Source: Bacteroidota bacterium (GTDB taxonomy: Bacteria; Bacteroidota; Ignavibacteria; OLB7). From it: a stretch of DNA of 49,957 nucleotides. Positions within the stretch are counted from its first letter, which is position 1. The number at the start of each line of letters is the position of its first letter. The position numbers were made by a program, and so were the translations under genes. The notes under the pieces are model-generated. The model did not search any database. It was not told the origin of the DNA and saw nothing but the letters and a program-made list of their open reading frames with translations. Location of the stretch: the NCBI GenBank assembly GCA_018266795.1, contig JAFDZV010000004.1:17364-67320 (forward strand), in the 5' to 3' direction. Of the stretch, positions 1 to 7,164 are shown piece after piece.

Positions 1-21
1 TGACCACTGACCACTGACCAC
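1..21. repeat. Three copies of a 7-bp direct repeat
   Basis: TGACCAC is repeated three times head to tail at the very start of the window. The reverse complement of the last 30 bases of the window contains similar TGACTAC/TGACTGAC strings. Such short intergenic repeats are known from several bacterial phyla; here no gene is affected. Confidence 0.8.
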
Positions 22-142
22 CAATCTTTGTTCCCCGGTTCCGGGAACCAACCGCAACCATCCGTCTCTAAGAGTCCACACCCCGATCGCGGAGCTTCCG
101 CGGACCTTCGGGCTACCCGAATCAATCAAACGAAATAGATCG

Positions 143-886
143 ATGCGTTCGTTCGCAAAAAACGTTGCTCTTGCCGTTTCCCTCTGTGCGCTGGCCGCCG
201 GCACGGCGTTCGCGCAGGGAAGCGACGCGCATCCCCGTATGGGCGAGGAACTGCGTGCGGAAATCGTACGCTGGGCGACAACTACCGTGGTGCCGCAGGT
301 GCGGCAGTGGAAGACGAAGCTGGACGGCGCAATGTCGCCGGCCGACCTTCAGACGTTGAACGGCCTGCGTGAGCGCGCGCGCGTATTGCGCAGCGAGCTT
401 GCGGCAACCGGCATGGCGATGCGCACGGCGTGGCATGACGAGGATTATGCTGCCCTGAAGACGAGCCGCGACAAGATGAAGGAACTGGTGGGCAGGCAGA
501 AGGAGCTAGGCGAGGCGTTGAAGCCGCTCGCGGAGCGCTACAAGACCACTCTCATGGAGATTGGAACTGCGGCCAAGCCGAAGATGGAGGAGTGGAAGAA
601 GCAGAGCCATGAGATCGTGAGCAAGTGGATGGATGCGCACAAGGATCAGATGGGCGCGATGGCGAAGCCTTCCGGCCCGAACAACGGCGAGATGCCGCCA
701 GGCGGAATGCCGCCGGGTGGAATGGCGCATCATGGCGGCTGTGACATGGGGGAGGGAGCACCCTTCATGATGGGGGGCGATATGCACCGGAAGATGATGG
801 TGGCGCGTTTCATGCTTTGGGACGGCGGCGGCATCGATGGCCTGGATGAAGAGGGGCAGGGTGCGGCCATGCCTGAAATGCACTAG
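143..886 (+). CDS. Exported helical protein with Met/His-rich C-terminal tail
   Basis: I do not recognise a named family. The 247-residue product has an N-terminal signal peptide (about 1-25, ending TAFAQ), then a charged, mostly helical body (about 30-165, many Lys/Glu and WK repeats) resembling loosely the Spy/CpxP type of periplasmic helical proteins. From about residue 168 the chain becomes Gly/Pro-rich with a dozen Met, several His and one Cys (MPPGG repeated, then AHHGGCDM). Such tails often bind soft metals such as copper, but this is inference. The start ATG at 143 is chosen because it gives the signal peptide directly; there is no clear ribosome binding site. It is followed by a long non-coding stretch, so it looks monocistronic. 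Confidence 0.75.
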   Translation: MRSFAKNVALAVSLCALAAGTAFAQGSDAHPRMGEELRAEIVRWATTTVVPQVRQWKTKLDGAMSPADLQTLNGLRERARVLRSELAATGMAMRTAWHDEDYAALKTSRDKMKELVGRQKELGEALKPLAERYKTTLMEIGTAAKPKMEEWKKQSHEIVSKWMDAHKDQMGAMAKPSGPNNGEMPPGGMPPGGMAHHGGCDMGEGAPFMMGGDMHRKMMVARFMLWDGGGIDGLDEEGQGAAMPEMH

Positions 887-1023
887 AGACATTCATATAG
901 AGAGCGGTTCCATTCTCCCACGTCCGGGATGTTGGGCATCTGTTGCGTGAGAGTGGGATTGAGCGATCTCCGAAAGGACCCCGCGGTTCGATGCGTCGGG
1001 CCGCGGTGAACCTTCGGAAGCAA

Positions 1024-1057
1024 GGGGCGCCGCCATCGTTCGCGATGGTGGCGTCCC
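1024..1057. terminator. Hairpin with TTCG loop, possible terminator
   Basis: Fifteen pairs (two of them G-T) close a TTCG tetraloop at 1039-1042. It lies about 140 bases after the stop of the Met/His-rich gene. There is no T-run, so termination is uncertain; it may be part of a structured RNA. Confidence 0.45.
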
Positions 1058-1402
1058 GTTATGCATCACTGCCGCCGCATCCCACCATGATGCAACCGCT
1101 TCATAGGAATATTCGTTGTTGCCCGTTGACTCCTGCCGTCACCATCGTATCTTTGTGCGTCCAACTGTAGAATTGCAGAGGCCAGGTACCACAGCATCTT
1201 CACGAACGAACACGTGTGCGTTCCTCATTGTGCATCCTGGATTTCCGGCATCCTTGGTTTGGCGATGATCCCTCGCAACGGCGGCGGCAGACGGCCCGCG
1301 GATGTACTACGGCATCGTGCGGTGAGGCCGGGCCCGGAAGCCGGATTGCGATCACCCTGCGGATCGATCACTGCGAGCAGCGCTCACGGAGCGCCTTCCG
1401 GC

Positions 1403-1435
1403 GTGAGGTATGCACCTACTGCCTGCATACCTCAC
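1403..1435. other. Perfect 12-bp inverted repeat
   Basis: GTGAGGTATGCA at 1403-1414 pairs exactly with 1424-1435 across a 9-base loop. It is not followed by a T-run on either strand and belongs to no gene. Function unknown. Confidence 0.6.
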
Positions 1436-1594
1436 ACACACGTGTCCGGCATGTAAGAGTTCCTAACATTTGGAGCCGCAAGGCCTGTTGGCAAACAGGT
1501 GCAACCCGGTCTTGATAGGAACTGTAAACGCGCACGACCAGATCTCCCCCCAGGAATTCTGGTGGATCACCGACAGGCTCACCGTGAAGCATAT

Positions 1595-1633
1595 GCGGCG
1601 CGCTCCCCCTCAAGCACCTTGGGAGCGCGCCGC
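1595..1633. terminator. Strong GC hairpin after the BNR gene
   Basis: A 13-bp perfect stem (1595-1607 with 1621-1633) lies about 50 bases beyond the stop of the minus-strand BNR-repeat gene. On neither strand is there a long T-run, but position and stability fit transcription termination of that gene. Confidence 0.6.
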
Positions 1634-1685
1634 AATTGTTATCATCTTGCATGCCGCGCGCCGGCTGAACGCGTTGTCACTCCGG

Positions 1686-4600
1686 CTACCGCGCAATCAC
1701 CACCGGCTTCGCAAGCATCACGCCGCCAACCACAGCAACACAGTAATAGACGCCGCTCGGCATTCCATCCACGTTCCACTGCAGCGAATGCGTTCCCGCC
1801 TCCATGGTCCCCTCCGCAATCGGTGCAACGGTTGCGCCGCGCGTATCCACTACGCGGAGCACAACGTCTGCAGCACGTGGAAGCGCAAGCACGATCAACT
1901 CCGGCTGCGACGATGCGCGCATCGGGTTCGTTCCGATCTCCATCGTAATCCCATGCGTTCCCGATTCCAGCGGAACCGCGTCGATGCCGTTGGTCGTCAG
2001 GTCCCACGCCGTGGACCACGGGCCGGAGCCGCCCGCGTTCTCTCCGCGAACGCGCCAGTAGTAGCGCATGAACGATCCCGTGTCAGGAGCCATCACCGAG
2101 AGCGCTGCAACGTTGCTCGTGTCGAACGTGGTGCTCGAGAAATCCGCCTTCCCCGAAAGTTGGATGCGATACGACGTTGCGTTCGCAACGCCGGTCCACG
2201 TAAGGGCTACCGGGTAGGGCTGGAACGAAACGTGATTCGACGGCGACACGAGCGCTGGTGCTGCGGTTGGCGGGGCTGGCGTTCCTCCGGCCGTCGTGAG
2301 ATGCCACGTGGCAGACCACGGGCCGTCACCCGCGGCGTTGTGCGCCCTGACGTGCCAGTAGTAGCGTGTGGAGCTCGCGATCGTGGTCCTGCTGGAGGCC
2401 GACATCAACGAGCCCTGGGTGCCCGTCTCGAACAGCGACGTTGCGAACGTGGAGTCCGTAGAGAACTGAACGTCGTACGTATCGGCGCCGTTGACGGTGA
2501 GCCAGCTCAGAATAACCGCGTCGATGGGAACGCCCGTGGAATCGTTCACGGGTGACTTCAACACCGGTGCGGCCGGAACCTGCGTTGTGGTTGATGCGCT
2601 GCGCTTCAATCCATTGCCGAAGCTGGAGACCCAGATCTCCGACGTGTTGTATGGGTTGAAGTAGACGCGCTCCGGTTGCCGGAACGGATAGCTGGCCACC
2701 TGCGTGAACGTAGGTGTTCCGGAGGCTGCGTTGCTCGAGTACCAGAGGCCGTTCGTCTCCGTCGTGGCGTACATGACGTTCGCGTCGTTCGGATCTACGG
2801 TGCACGAGGTCACCCGGTCCTGATCGAGAATCTTCTTCCACTGCTGGCCGCGGTTCGTGGTTCTGTACAGGCCGCCGAGTCCGTTCGGTGCGCCTCCCCA
2901 GCCGCTGAAGACGCCGACATACCAGGTGTTCTGTGTGCTGTCGTGCGGGTCAACAACGAGGTCCTTCGTCCAGTAATGCATCTCGGGGGCGGATCGGTCG
3001 GTCCACGTGGAGCCGCCGTCCGTGCTCATGAACACGCCGGAGCTCTCGGTGAACGCCGTTGTACGGCGACCGGAGTAGGTAACCAGGAGCGTGCCGTCGC
3101 GCAGGACATTGATGTTGAACGGATGCCCTTCGGTGCGTGGCGGATTGGTAACCTTGCGCCACTGCGAACCGGCGCCCGCGCTCGCATTGTCCGTCACGAA
3201 GATGCCGCCGGCCGAGCTGTTGATCACGCTTGCGTAGAGCCTGTCCTGCTTCGTTGGATCGGTGGCTACCCAGATCACCGGATGCGCGAAGTCGTGCATC
3301 ACCGTCCACGTTCTTCCGCTGTCTGCCGATTGCAGCACCTGCCCCTTCCCGCCGTCGATGCGCGCGTCGGTGAGGTAGGTGCTCTGGTACATGTCGTGAA
3401 CGGACGACGTGCCGGCATAGAGCGTTGTGCCGTTCAGCCTGCGCGTGACTCGGTACATGGAGTTGTTGCTGTGTCCGGTATATCCGAATCCCCACGTCGC
3501 GCCGCCGTCGCTGCTGATCGTTCCCTTGATGTCGGAGTAGCAGCCGATGAGCCTGTCCGGTCCGGCGAAGAATACCTGCCACGCCGTTGTGTTCTCGATG
3601 CCGATGCTGTGATAGGGGCGTCCCTGAGGTGTCGGCGCGCCGGCCGGATTCAGATCGGCCTCCGCAACGTATGCGGCATCCCACGTTGTGCCGCCGGACG
3701 TCGTGGTATGCACGAAGCCGAGATCGCTGATGATTGCCGTGTTGGGATCACCCGGCGCAACGGCGAAGCCGAGCGCATACTCACCGTAGGACCAGTCGCG
3801 ATCGCCGCTACGGCCTGACCAACCGGTGCGCACGTTCTGGGAGGAGGACGTGTTGAGGACGCTCGCCCATGTCGCCCCGCCGTCCGTGGTCTTGTACACC
3901 GTCGGGTTGCCGCTCCCGCTACCCCCGGCTACGTACGCGATGCCTGTGTTGCTCCGCGCCATGCCTGCGAAGAACGGTTCCACACCGGCCGGGATCGCGC
4001 CCTTGTGCGATACCCAGACGCTGCTTCCGATGTCCAGCGTGTATACTCCCACGTAGCTTCCATGGTCGGCCCCGGTGATACCGGCATAGACATCGCTCTT
4101 GCCGAGCGTGACGCAGAGGAGACGGGTGGTGTTCCCCTGCTTCGCGCCGGCCATGGAGACGATCGCCTCCGTGGCCGGGATGCCGGTGACCGGCGCGGGG
4201 GAGAACGATGCGCCGTTGTTCGGCGAGACCAGCAGCCCCGCGTTGGTTCCGAGATAGATCGTATTGCCGTCGAAGAAGGCGCCCGCCATGTGGCAGCCGC
4301 TTCCGTCCGTTATCTGATAACGCTGCGCGAATGAGGCTCCGCCGTCCGTTGAGACATAGAGCGTTGTATAGTCGGTGAGCAGCAGCCGTGTGGTGCTGGT
4401 GGGATCGGCGATGAGATTGAACGCGTCGTTCCCGGTGGGATCGTTCGCAAGGGGATGCCATGTTGCTCCGCCGTCGGTGCTCTTCGCCGGATGCGCGGCG
4501 TCGTTCAGGATGCTCAGCGAGTAGAGGATGGCGGGATCGCTTGTGAACTCGATGCGGCCGATTGTGCCGCTGCTCTGGAACTGCCGGAAGTCCAGTTGAT

Positions 4601-4820
4601 TCCAGAGCTTCCCGCCGTTTGTCGAGTGGAACAGCTCGCTCATGTCGCACGCAACGTAAACCTCCGATGCGTTGTGCGGGCTGATGCTGGGCATGAAGAG
4701 CGCGCCACCTCCGCCCGGGCCAACGGGCTGCCACTGTGCGGGCTGTGCCTGCAGCGCGGCGGCTCCGATGCAGAAGAGGCATATCGCCGTCATGATGCGA
4801 AGGGGAAGCAATCGGTTCAT
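1686..4820 (-). CDS. Secreted BNR/Asp-box propeller protein with two FnIII domains and sorting domain
   Basis: The 1044-residue product is a secreted, probably cell-surface protein. A signal peptide (about 1-25, ending ALQAQ) is followed by a propeller region carrying repeated Asp-box motifs of the BNR/sialidase type (STNGGKLW at 66-73, STDGGATW at 114-121, and later TTDGGATW, STDGGSTW, TTNRGQQW). Two fibronectin type III-like domains with the WHVRAHN and WRVRGEN signature span roughly 750-845 and 848-943. The last 80 residues form an FlgD-like C-terminal domain ending in PVVIAR, typical of type IX secretion cargo. Propellers of this sort occur in GH74 xyloglucanases and in non-catalytic adhesins; I see no proof of catalysis. 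A long hairpin sits in the 5' leader (4855-4908). Confidence 0.88.
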   Translation of the reverse strand: MNRLLPLRIMTAICLFCIGAAALQAQPAQWQPVGPGGGGALFMPSISPHNASEVYVACDMSELFHSTNGGKLWNQLDFRQFQSSGTIGRIEFTSDPAILYSLSILNDAAHPAKSTDGGATWHPLANDPTGNDAFNLIADPTSTTRLLLTDYTTLYVSTDGGASFAQRYQITDGSGCHMAGAFFDGNTIYLGTNAGLLVSPNNGASFSPAPVTGIPATEAIVSMAGAKQGNTTRLLCVTLGKSDVYAGITGADHGSYVGVYTLDIGSSVWVSHKGAIPAGVEPFFAGMARSNTGIAYVAGGSGSGNPTVYKTTDGGATWASVLNTSSSQNVRTGWSGRSGDRDWSYGEYALGFAVAPGDPNTAIISDLGFVHTTTSGGTTWDAAYVAEADLNPAGAPTPQGRPYHSIGIENTTAWQVFFAGPDRLIGCYSDIKGTISSDGGATWGFGYTGHSNNSMYRVTRRLNGTTLYAGTSSVHDMYQSTYLTDARIDGGKGQVLQSADSGRTWTVMHDFAHPVIWVATDPTKQDRLYASVINSSAGGIFVTDNASAGAGSQWRKVTNPPRTEGHPFNINVLRDGTLLVTYSGRRTTAFTESSGVFMSTDGGSTWTDRSAPEMHYWTKDLVVDPHDSTQNTWYVGVFSGWGGAPNGLGGLYRTTNRGQQWKKILDQDRVTSCTVDPNDANVMYATTETNGLWYSSNAASGTPTFTQVASYPFRQPERVYFNPYNTSEIWVSSFGNGLKRSASTTTQVPAAPVLKSPVNDSTGVPIDAVILSWLTVNGADTYDVQFSTDSTFATSLFETGTQGSLMSASSRTTIASSTRYYWHVRAHNAAGDGPWSATWHLTTAGGTPAPPTAAPALVSPSNHVSFQPYPVALTWTGVANATSYRIQLSGKADFSSTTFDTSNVAALSVMAPDTGSFMRYYWRVRGENAGGSGPWSTAWDLTTNGIDAVPLESGTHGITMEIGTNPMRASSQPELIVLALPRAADVVLRVVDTRGATVAPIAEGTMEAGTHSLQWNVDGMPSGVYYCVAVVGGVMLAKPVVIAR

Positions 4821-5336
4821 TGCGGGATTCCCAAGCTGTTTGTGTTGGATTCATGCCGATCGCGAGGCGGTGTCTGCCAGCGGCCACCGCCTCGCCGTCT
4901 GGATCGGCGATACGTCTTCCGGGCTGTGCGATGCCCCGGACGCGACATCGCATTGCAGGGTTCCACTCTCGAGGCCGGCCTCAATGGCCTCCCTCGAGAG
5001 CCGGGTGTTGAACGTCTGAAACTTCCAGGGGATCGGGCTGCCTCAACGGCTGCCCGGATCAGGCAGATCAGGGACACTCCACTGCATGCGAAGTTACGCA
5101 TGGGACGGGAGCGATCGCTCTGCATGTCCGTCGCAGCCTTGCCGGTACGTATGCCGTGCCGGAGGAGGGACGAACCGGAAGGCGGGCCGTTTATTCGTGA
5201 AGGGATCGCTCCAGACACCCCGTACGGACCGCTACGGTGAAGCGGGCGCATGCAGGGAGTGTCACGGCGTTGGCGTGCCGAATGAACCGGGGACGTGAGG
5301 AAGGCGGCGGAGACATTCAGTGGCATCAAAAGCATG
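4821..5336. other. Non-coding leader region of the BNR gene
   Basis: No gene is supported between the yceI terminator and the BNR-repeat gene. The part next to the start codon holds a long hairpin (4855-4908); the remainder shows nothing I can name. Open frames here are unsupported. Confidence 0.5.
4855..4908 (-). promoter_or_regulatory. Large hairpin in the 5' leader of the BNR gene
   Basis: GCGAGGCGGTG at 4862-4872 pairs perfectly with 4885-4895; the adjoining 4855-4861 pairs perfectly with 4902-4908 after a 6-base bulge, giving 18 pairs in all. It lies 35-88 bases upstream of the start codon on the minus strand. It could be a leader control element or mRNA stabiliser. Confidence 0.45.
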
Positions 5337-5362
5337 CGGGGAGGAGATCGCTCCCCTCCCCG
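5337..5362 (-). terminator. Terminator of yceI
   Basis: CGGGGAGG at 5337-5344 pairs with 5355-5362. Reading on the minus strand, the stem is followed within six bases by a four-T run. It lies 45 bases after the yceI stop codon. Confidence 0.6.
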
Positions 5363-5407
5363 TGCCATACAATGTTCGGGTGCGGCGCATTCGAACCGAG
5401 GAACTGT

Positions 5408-6061
5408 CTACAGTCCGGTGGAGCCGAACAGCTTTGCGGAGATCTTGATCGTCTCGCCGACCTTGCTTCCGATAAGGCCCTGGCGGCCGGCCACGTTGAA
5501 GTCCTTCAGCGAGACCGTGAATTCGGCGGTCACCATCACCAGATCGCCGGGTGCGCGTTCGCGGGTCTGCGCGCTGGCATCGATGTACTGAAGCGAGAAG
5601 GGAATCGTCATCGGCTTCGTTACGCCGTGCATCGTGAATGTGCCCACCGCCTTGCCGGTCATCTGATTACGATTCACCTTCACGTCGCTGACCGATGCAA
5701 TCGTGAAACTGATCGCCGGGTACTTTGCCGCGTCCAGCCATGTCGGGCTCTTCAGATGGCCGTCGCGCGTTTCGTTGCCGGTCTTCATTGTTGCCACCTG
5801 GCAGGAGACCGTTCCCTTCAGTGATGTCGGCTTCTTCGGATCGAACGTGAACGAACCGGCGATTCCCTCCGCCGTTCCGTTGATGGTCTCGCCTGGTGCC
5901 GAGCTCAGCCAGTTGAACTGATTCTTGCTGACCTTGTCGCTCAGCTTCACCGTCTTCTGGCCGGATGCCGCCACCGCCAGGCCCTGAGCCTGCGTGGAAG
6001 CGGAAGTAACCAGAAGTGCTGCCGCGGTTGCGGCTATCGTGACTACATGGGTGATTTTCAT
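5408..6061 (-). CDS. YceI-family periplasmic lipid-binding protein
   Basis: The 217-residue product has a signal peptide (about 1-26) and a complete YceI domain: a lipocalin-like barrel that in characterised members binds polyisoprenoid lipids in the periplasm. Family hallmarks visible are FNWLSS, the GSFTFDP strand, the segment around RDGHLKSPTWLDAAKYPAISF, and the MTGKAVGTFTMHGVTKP strand pair. Length fits the family. It is transcribed leftward from a promoter at 6325-6357 that overlaps a probable operator shared with the neighbouring marR gene, so control by that regulator is likely. The start ATG at 6061 places the signal peptide correctly. Physiological substrate is unknown. Confidence 0.92.
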   Translation of the reverse strand: MKITHVVTIAATAAALLVTSASTQAQGLAVAASGQKTVKLSDKVSKNQFNWLSSAPGETINGTAEGIAGSFTFDPKKPTSLKGTVSCQVATMKTGNETRDGHLKSPTWLDAAKYPAISFTIASVSDVKVNRNQMTGKAVGTFTMHGVTKPMTIPFSLQYIDASAQTRERAPGDLVMVTAEFTVSLKDFNVAGRQGLIGSKVGETIKISAKLFGSTGL

Positions 6062-6324
6062 AAGACAGACTCGTTGTTAATGTCGTTGGTTAGGGGATAA
6101 GCAATCTCAGCATCTCCGGACACCTGCCCGTGCGGCTCTGCAGGCGAGCACGGGTCCGGTTGCGGCGTATGGCCGGGAGATTGGCTCCTGTGGCGCATCG
6201 AGGGCCCATGCCTGAATTCACGTGCTGCCGCAGCCACAGTGCCGGCTACCTCCATCGTCCGGACCTCGCGCGATTCCACTCTCTGACAGTTCAACACGTA
6301 AGAACCGGACAGCTTTTCGGTTAA
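6062..6324 (-). other. Long leader between the yceI promoter and start codon
   Basis: If the promoter at 6325-6357 is right, the yceI transcript has a leader of about 260 bases. A 7-bp hairpin (6127-6133 with 6148-6154) is visible in it; otherwise I see nothing recognisable. Confidence 0.4.
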
Positions 6325-6357
6325 GACAATTATCGTCGCAACAAATTTCAAGGCAAA
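6325..6357 (-). promoter_or_regulatory. yceI promoter with MarR-type box in the spacer
   Basis: On the minus strand TTTG (6357-6354), a 21-bp spacer and TAATTGTC (6332-6325) match the Bacteroidota -33/-7 pattern. The spacer contains the 11-mer GTCGCAACAAA (plus strand, 6335-6345), which recurs with one difference in the marR promoter (6864-6874). Repressor binding here would block RNA polymerase. Confidence 0.55.
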
Positions 6358-6364
6358 AAAACAC

Positions 6365-6832
6365 CTACTCCTCGGAGTCGATCAGCTTCTCGCACAGCTC
6401 GGCGAGTGCGCGGCATTCCTGAGCGCTCAGCTTCTTGCGCAAATCGTTGTACCAGACGTTCAAGGTCACCTGAAGTTTATCCAGCAGCTCGAGGCCCTTC
6501 GAAGTAATCTGCGTGATAACCACGCGCCTGTCATCCTCCGAGCGTTCGCGCTCCACGAGAGCGAGTTTTGCCAGGCCATCGATCCGGCGCGTGATATCGG
6601 GTGCGCGGTCGAGCATGCGCGACGCGATGTCGCCGCATTGATAGCCTCCGCCGCGTGCGCCCTTGAGGATGCGCAGGATGTTGTACTGCTGACGCGAAAT
6701 GTCGAACTCCGAACACGCCCGGTCCAGCTGTTCGTTCAACGTACTCGCCGCAACGAGCACCGCCAGGATCGCCTCCTGATACGGACTCTCGAATTTGCTC
6801 TGTCGCAATCGCTTCTTCAGTGTCTCGCCCAT
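6365..6832 (-). CDS. MarR-family transcriptional regulator
   Basis: The 155-residue product is a typical MarR-type winged-helix dimer. The helix-turn-helix lies about residues 45-85 (SRQQYNILRIL, then DIASRMLDRAPDITRRIDGL) and the wing carries the family signature SEDDRRVVITQIT. Helical dimerisation arms flank it. Members respond to small ligands or oxidation and usually control themselves and a neighbour. Here yceI lies immediately downstream in the same direction but has its own promoter, and a nearly identical 11-mer occurs in both promoters, suggesting autoregulation plus control of yceI. There is no ribosome binding site near the ATG at 6832; the start is chosen from family length. The inducer is unknown. 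Confidence 0.92.
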   Translation of the reverse strand: MGETLKKRLRQSKFESPYQEAILAVLVAASTLNEQLDRACSEFDISRQQYNILRILKGARGGGYQCGDIASRMLDRAPDITRRIDGLAKLALVERERSEDDRRVVITQITSKGLELLDKLQVTLNVWYNDLRKKLSAQECRALAELCEKLIDSEE

Positions 6833-6839
6833 AACGACC

Positions 6840-6874
6840 GAAATATAGAGAGGCGGATTCCCTGTTGCAACAAA
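6840..6874 (-). promoter_or_regulatory. marR promoter with MarR-type box
   Basis: On the minus strand TTG (6870-6868), a 20-bp spacer and TATATTTC (6847-6840) match the -33/-7 pattern seen elsewhere in the window. The perfect palindrome TGTTGCAACA (6863-6872) covers the -33 element, and the 11-mer GTTGCAACAAA (6864-6874) is almost the same as the one in the yceI promoter. Confidence 0.55.
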
Positions 6875-7164
6875 TAATTCTGTCCCTGTTCATGCCCTCG
6901 AGCATGAGGTGCCGGTCTCCGCTGCCGTCAGGAATCGGACAAGAGAACCCGCCGGGCGGGGCCGTGCGATCCCTCCACCGTGAAAAAAGTTCACGGCCCA
7001 TTCAACCCGCTCCCCCGGACCCATGTCAGTTGCACCATCGACGATATCAATGCTGGCAGCAAGTGTATCCGTGAACTGACATCCGCTTTCCTGAGCCAAC
7101 GCACCGCAATGCGATCGTGGCCGGCGAGCTCATCGTACACGCTCGTGTTATTGGAGGATAGACC
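6875..7164 (+). other. Leader region of the Tyr-rich lipoprotein gene
   Basis: No gene is seen. A perfect 9-bp inverted repeat, ATGTCAGTT (7023-7031) with AACTGACAT (7074-7082), encloses 42 bases. A good ribosome binding site GGAGG (7153-7157) stands 7 bases before the ATG at 7165. I could not identify a promoter. Confidence 0.5.

Larger units (their letters stand above)
887..1685. other. Long non-coding stretch with several stable hairpins
   Basis: No convincing gene lies here; open frames in it have no start signal, domain or signal peptide. It holds a 15-bp stem with a TTCG loop (1024-1057), a possible nested structure (1334-1340 pairing with 1395-1401 around a small hairpin 1380-1394), a perfect 12-bp stem with a 9-base loop (1403-1414 with 1424-1435), a 6-bp hairpin (1484-1499) and the terminator-like hairpin 1595-1633. 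It separates two convergent genes, so one or two hairpins would be expected as terminators; the rest are unexplained. Confidence 0.6.

Noticed and set aside
943-1515. Small open frames in the gap after the first gene
   Set aside because: No ribosome sites, no motifs, Arg/Ser/Pro-rich composition typical of chance frames in GC-rich DNA; hairpins cross them.
6058-6351. A 97-codon minus-strand frame whose stop overlaps the yceI start by four bases
   Set aside because: Although the ATGA overlap is attractive, its start lies inside the yceI promoter and the product has no sensible composition.
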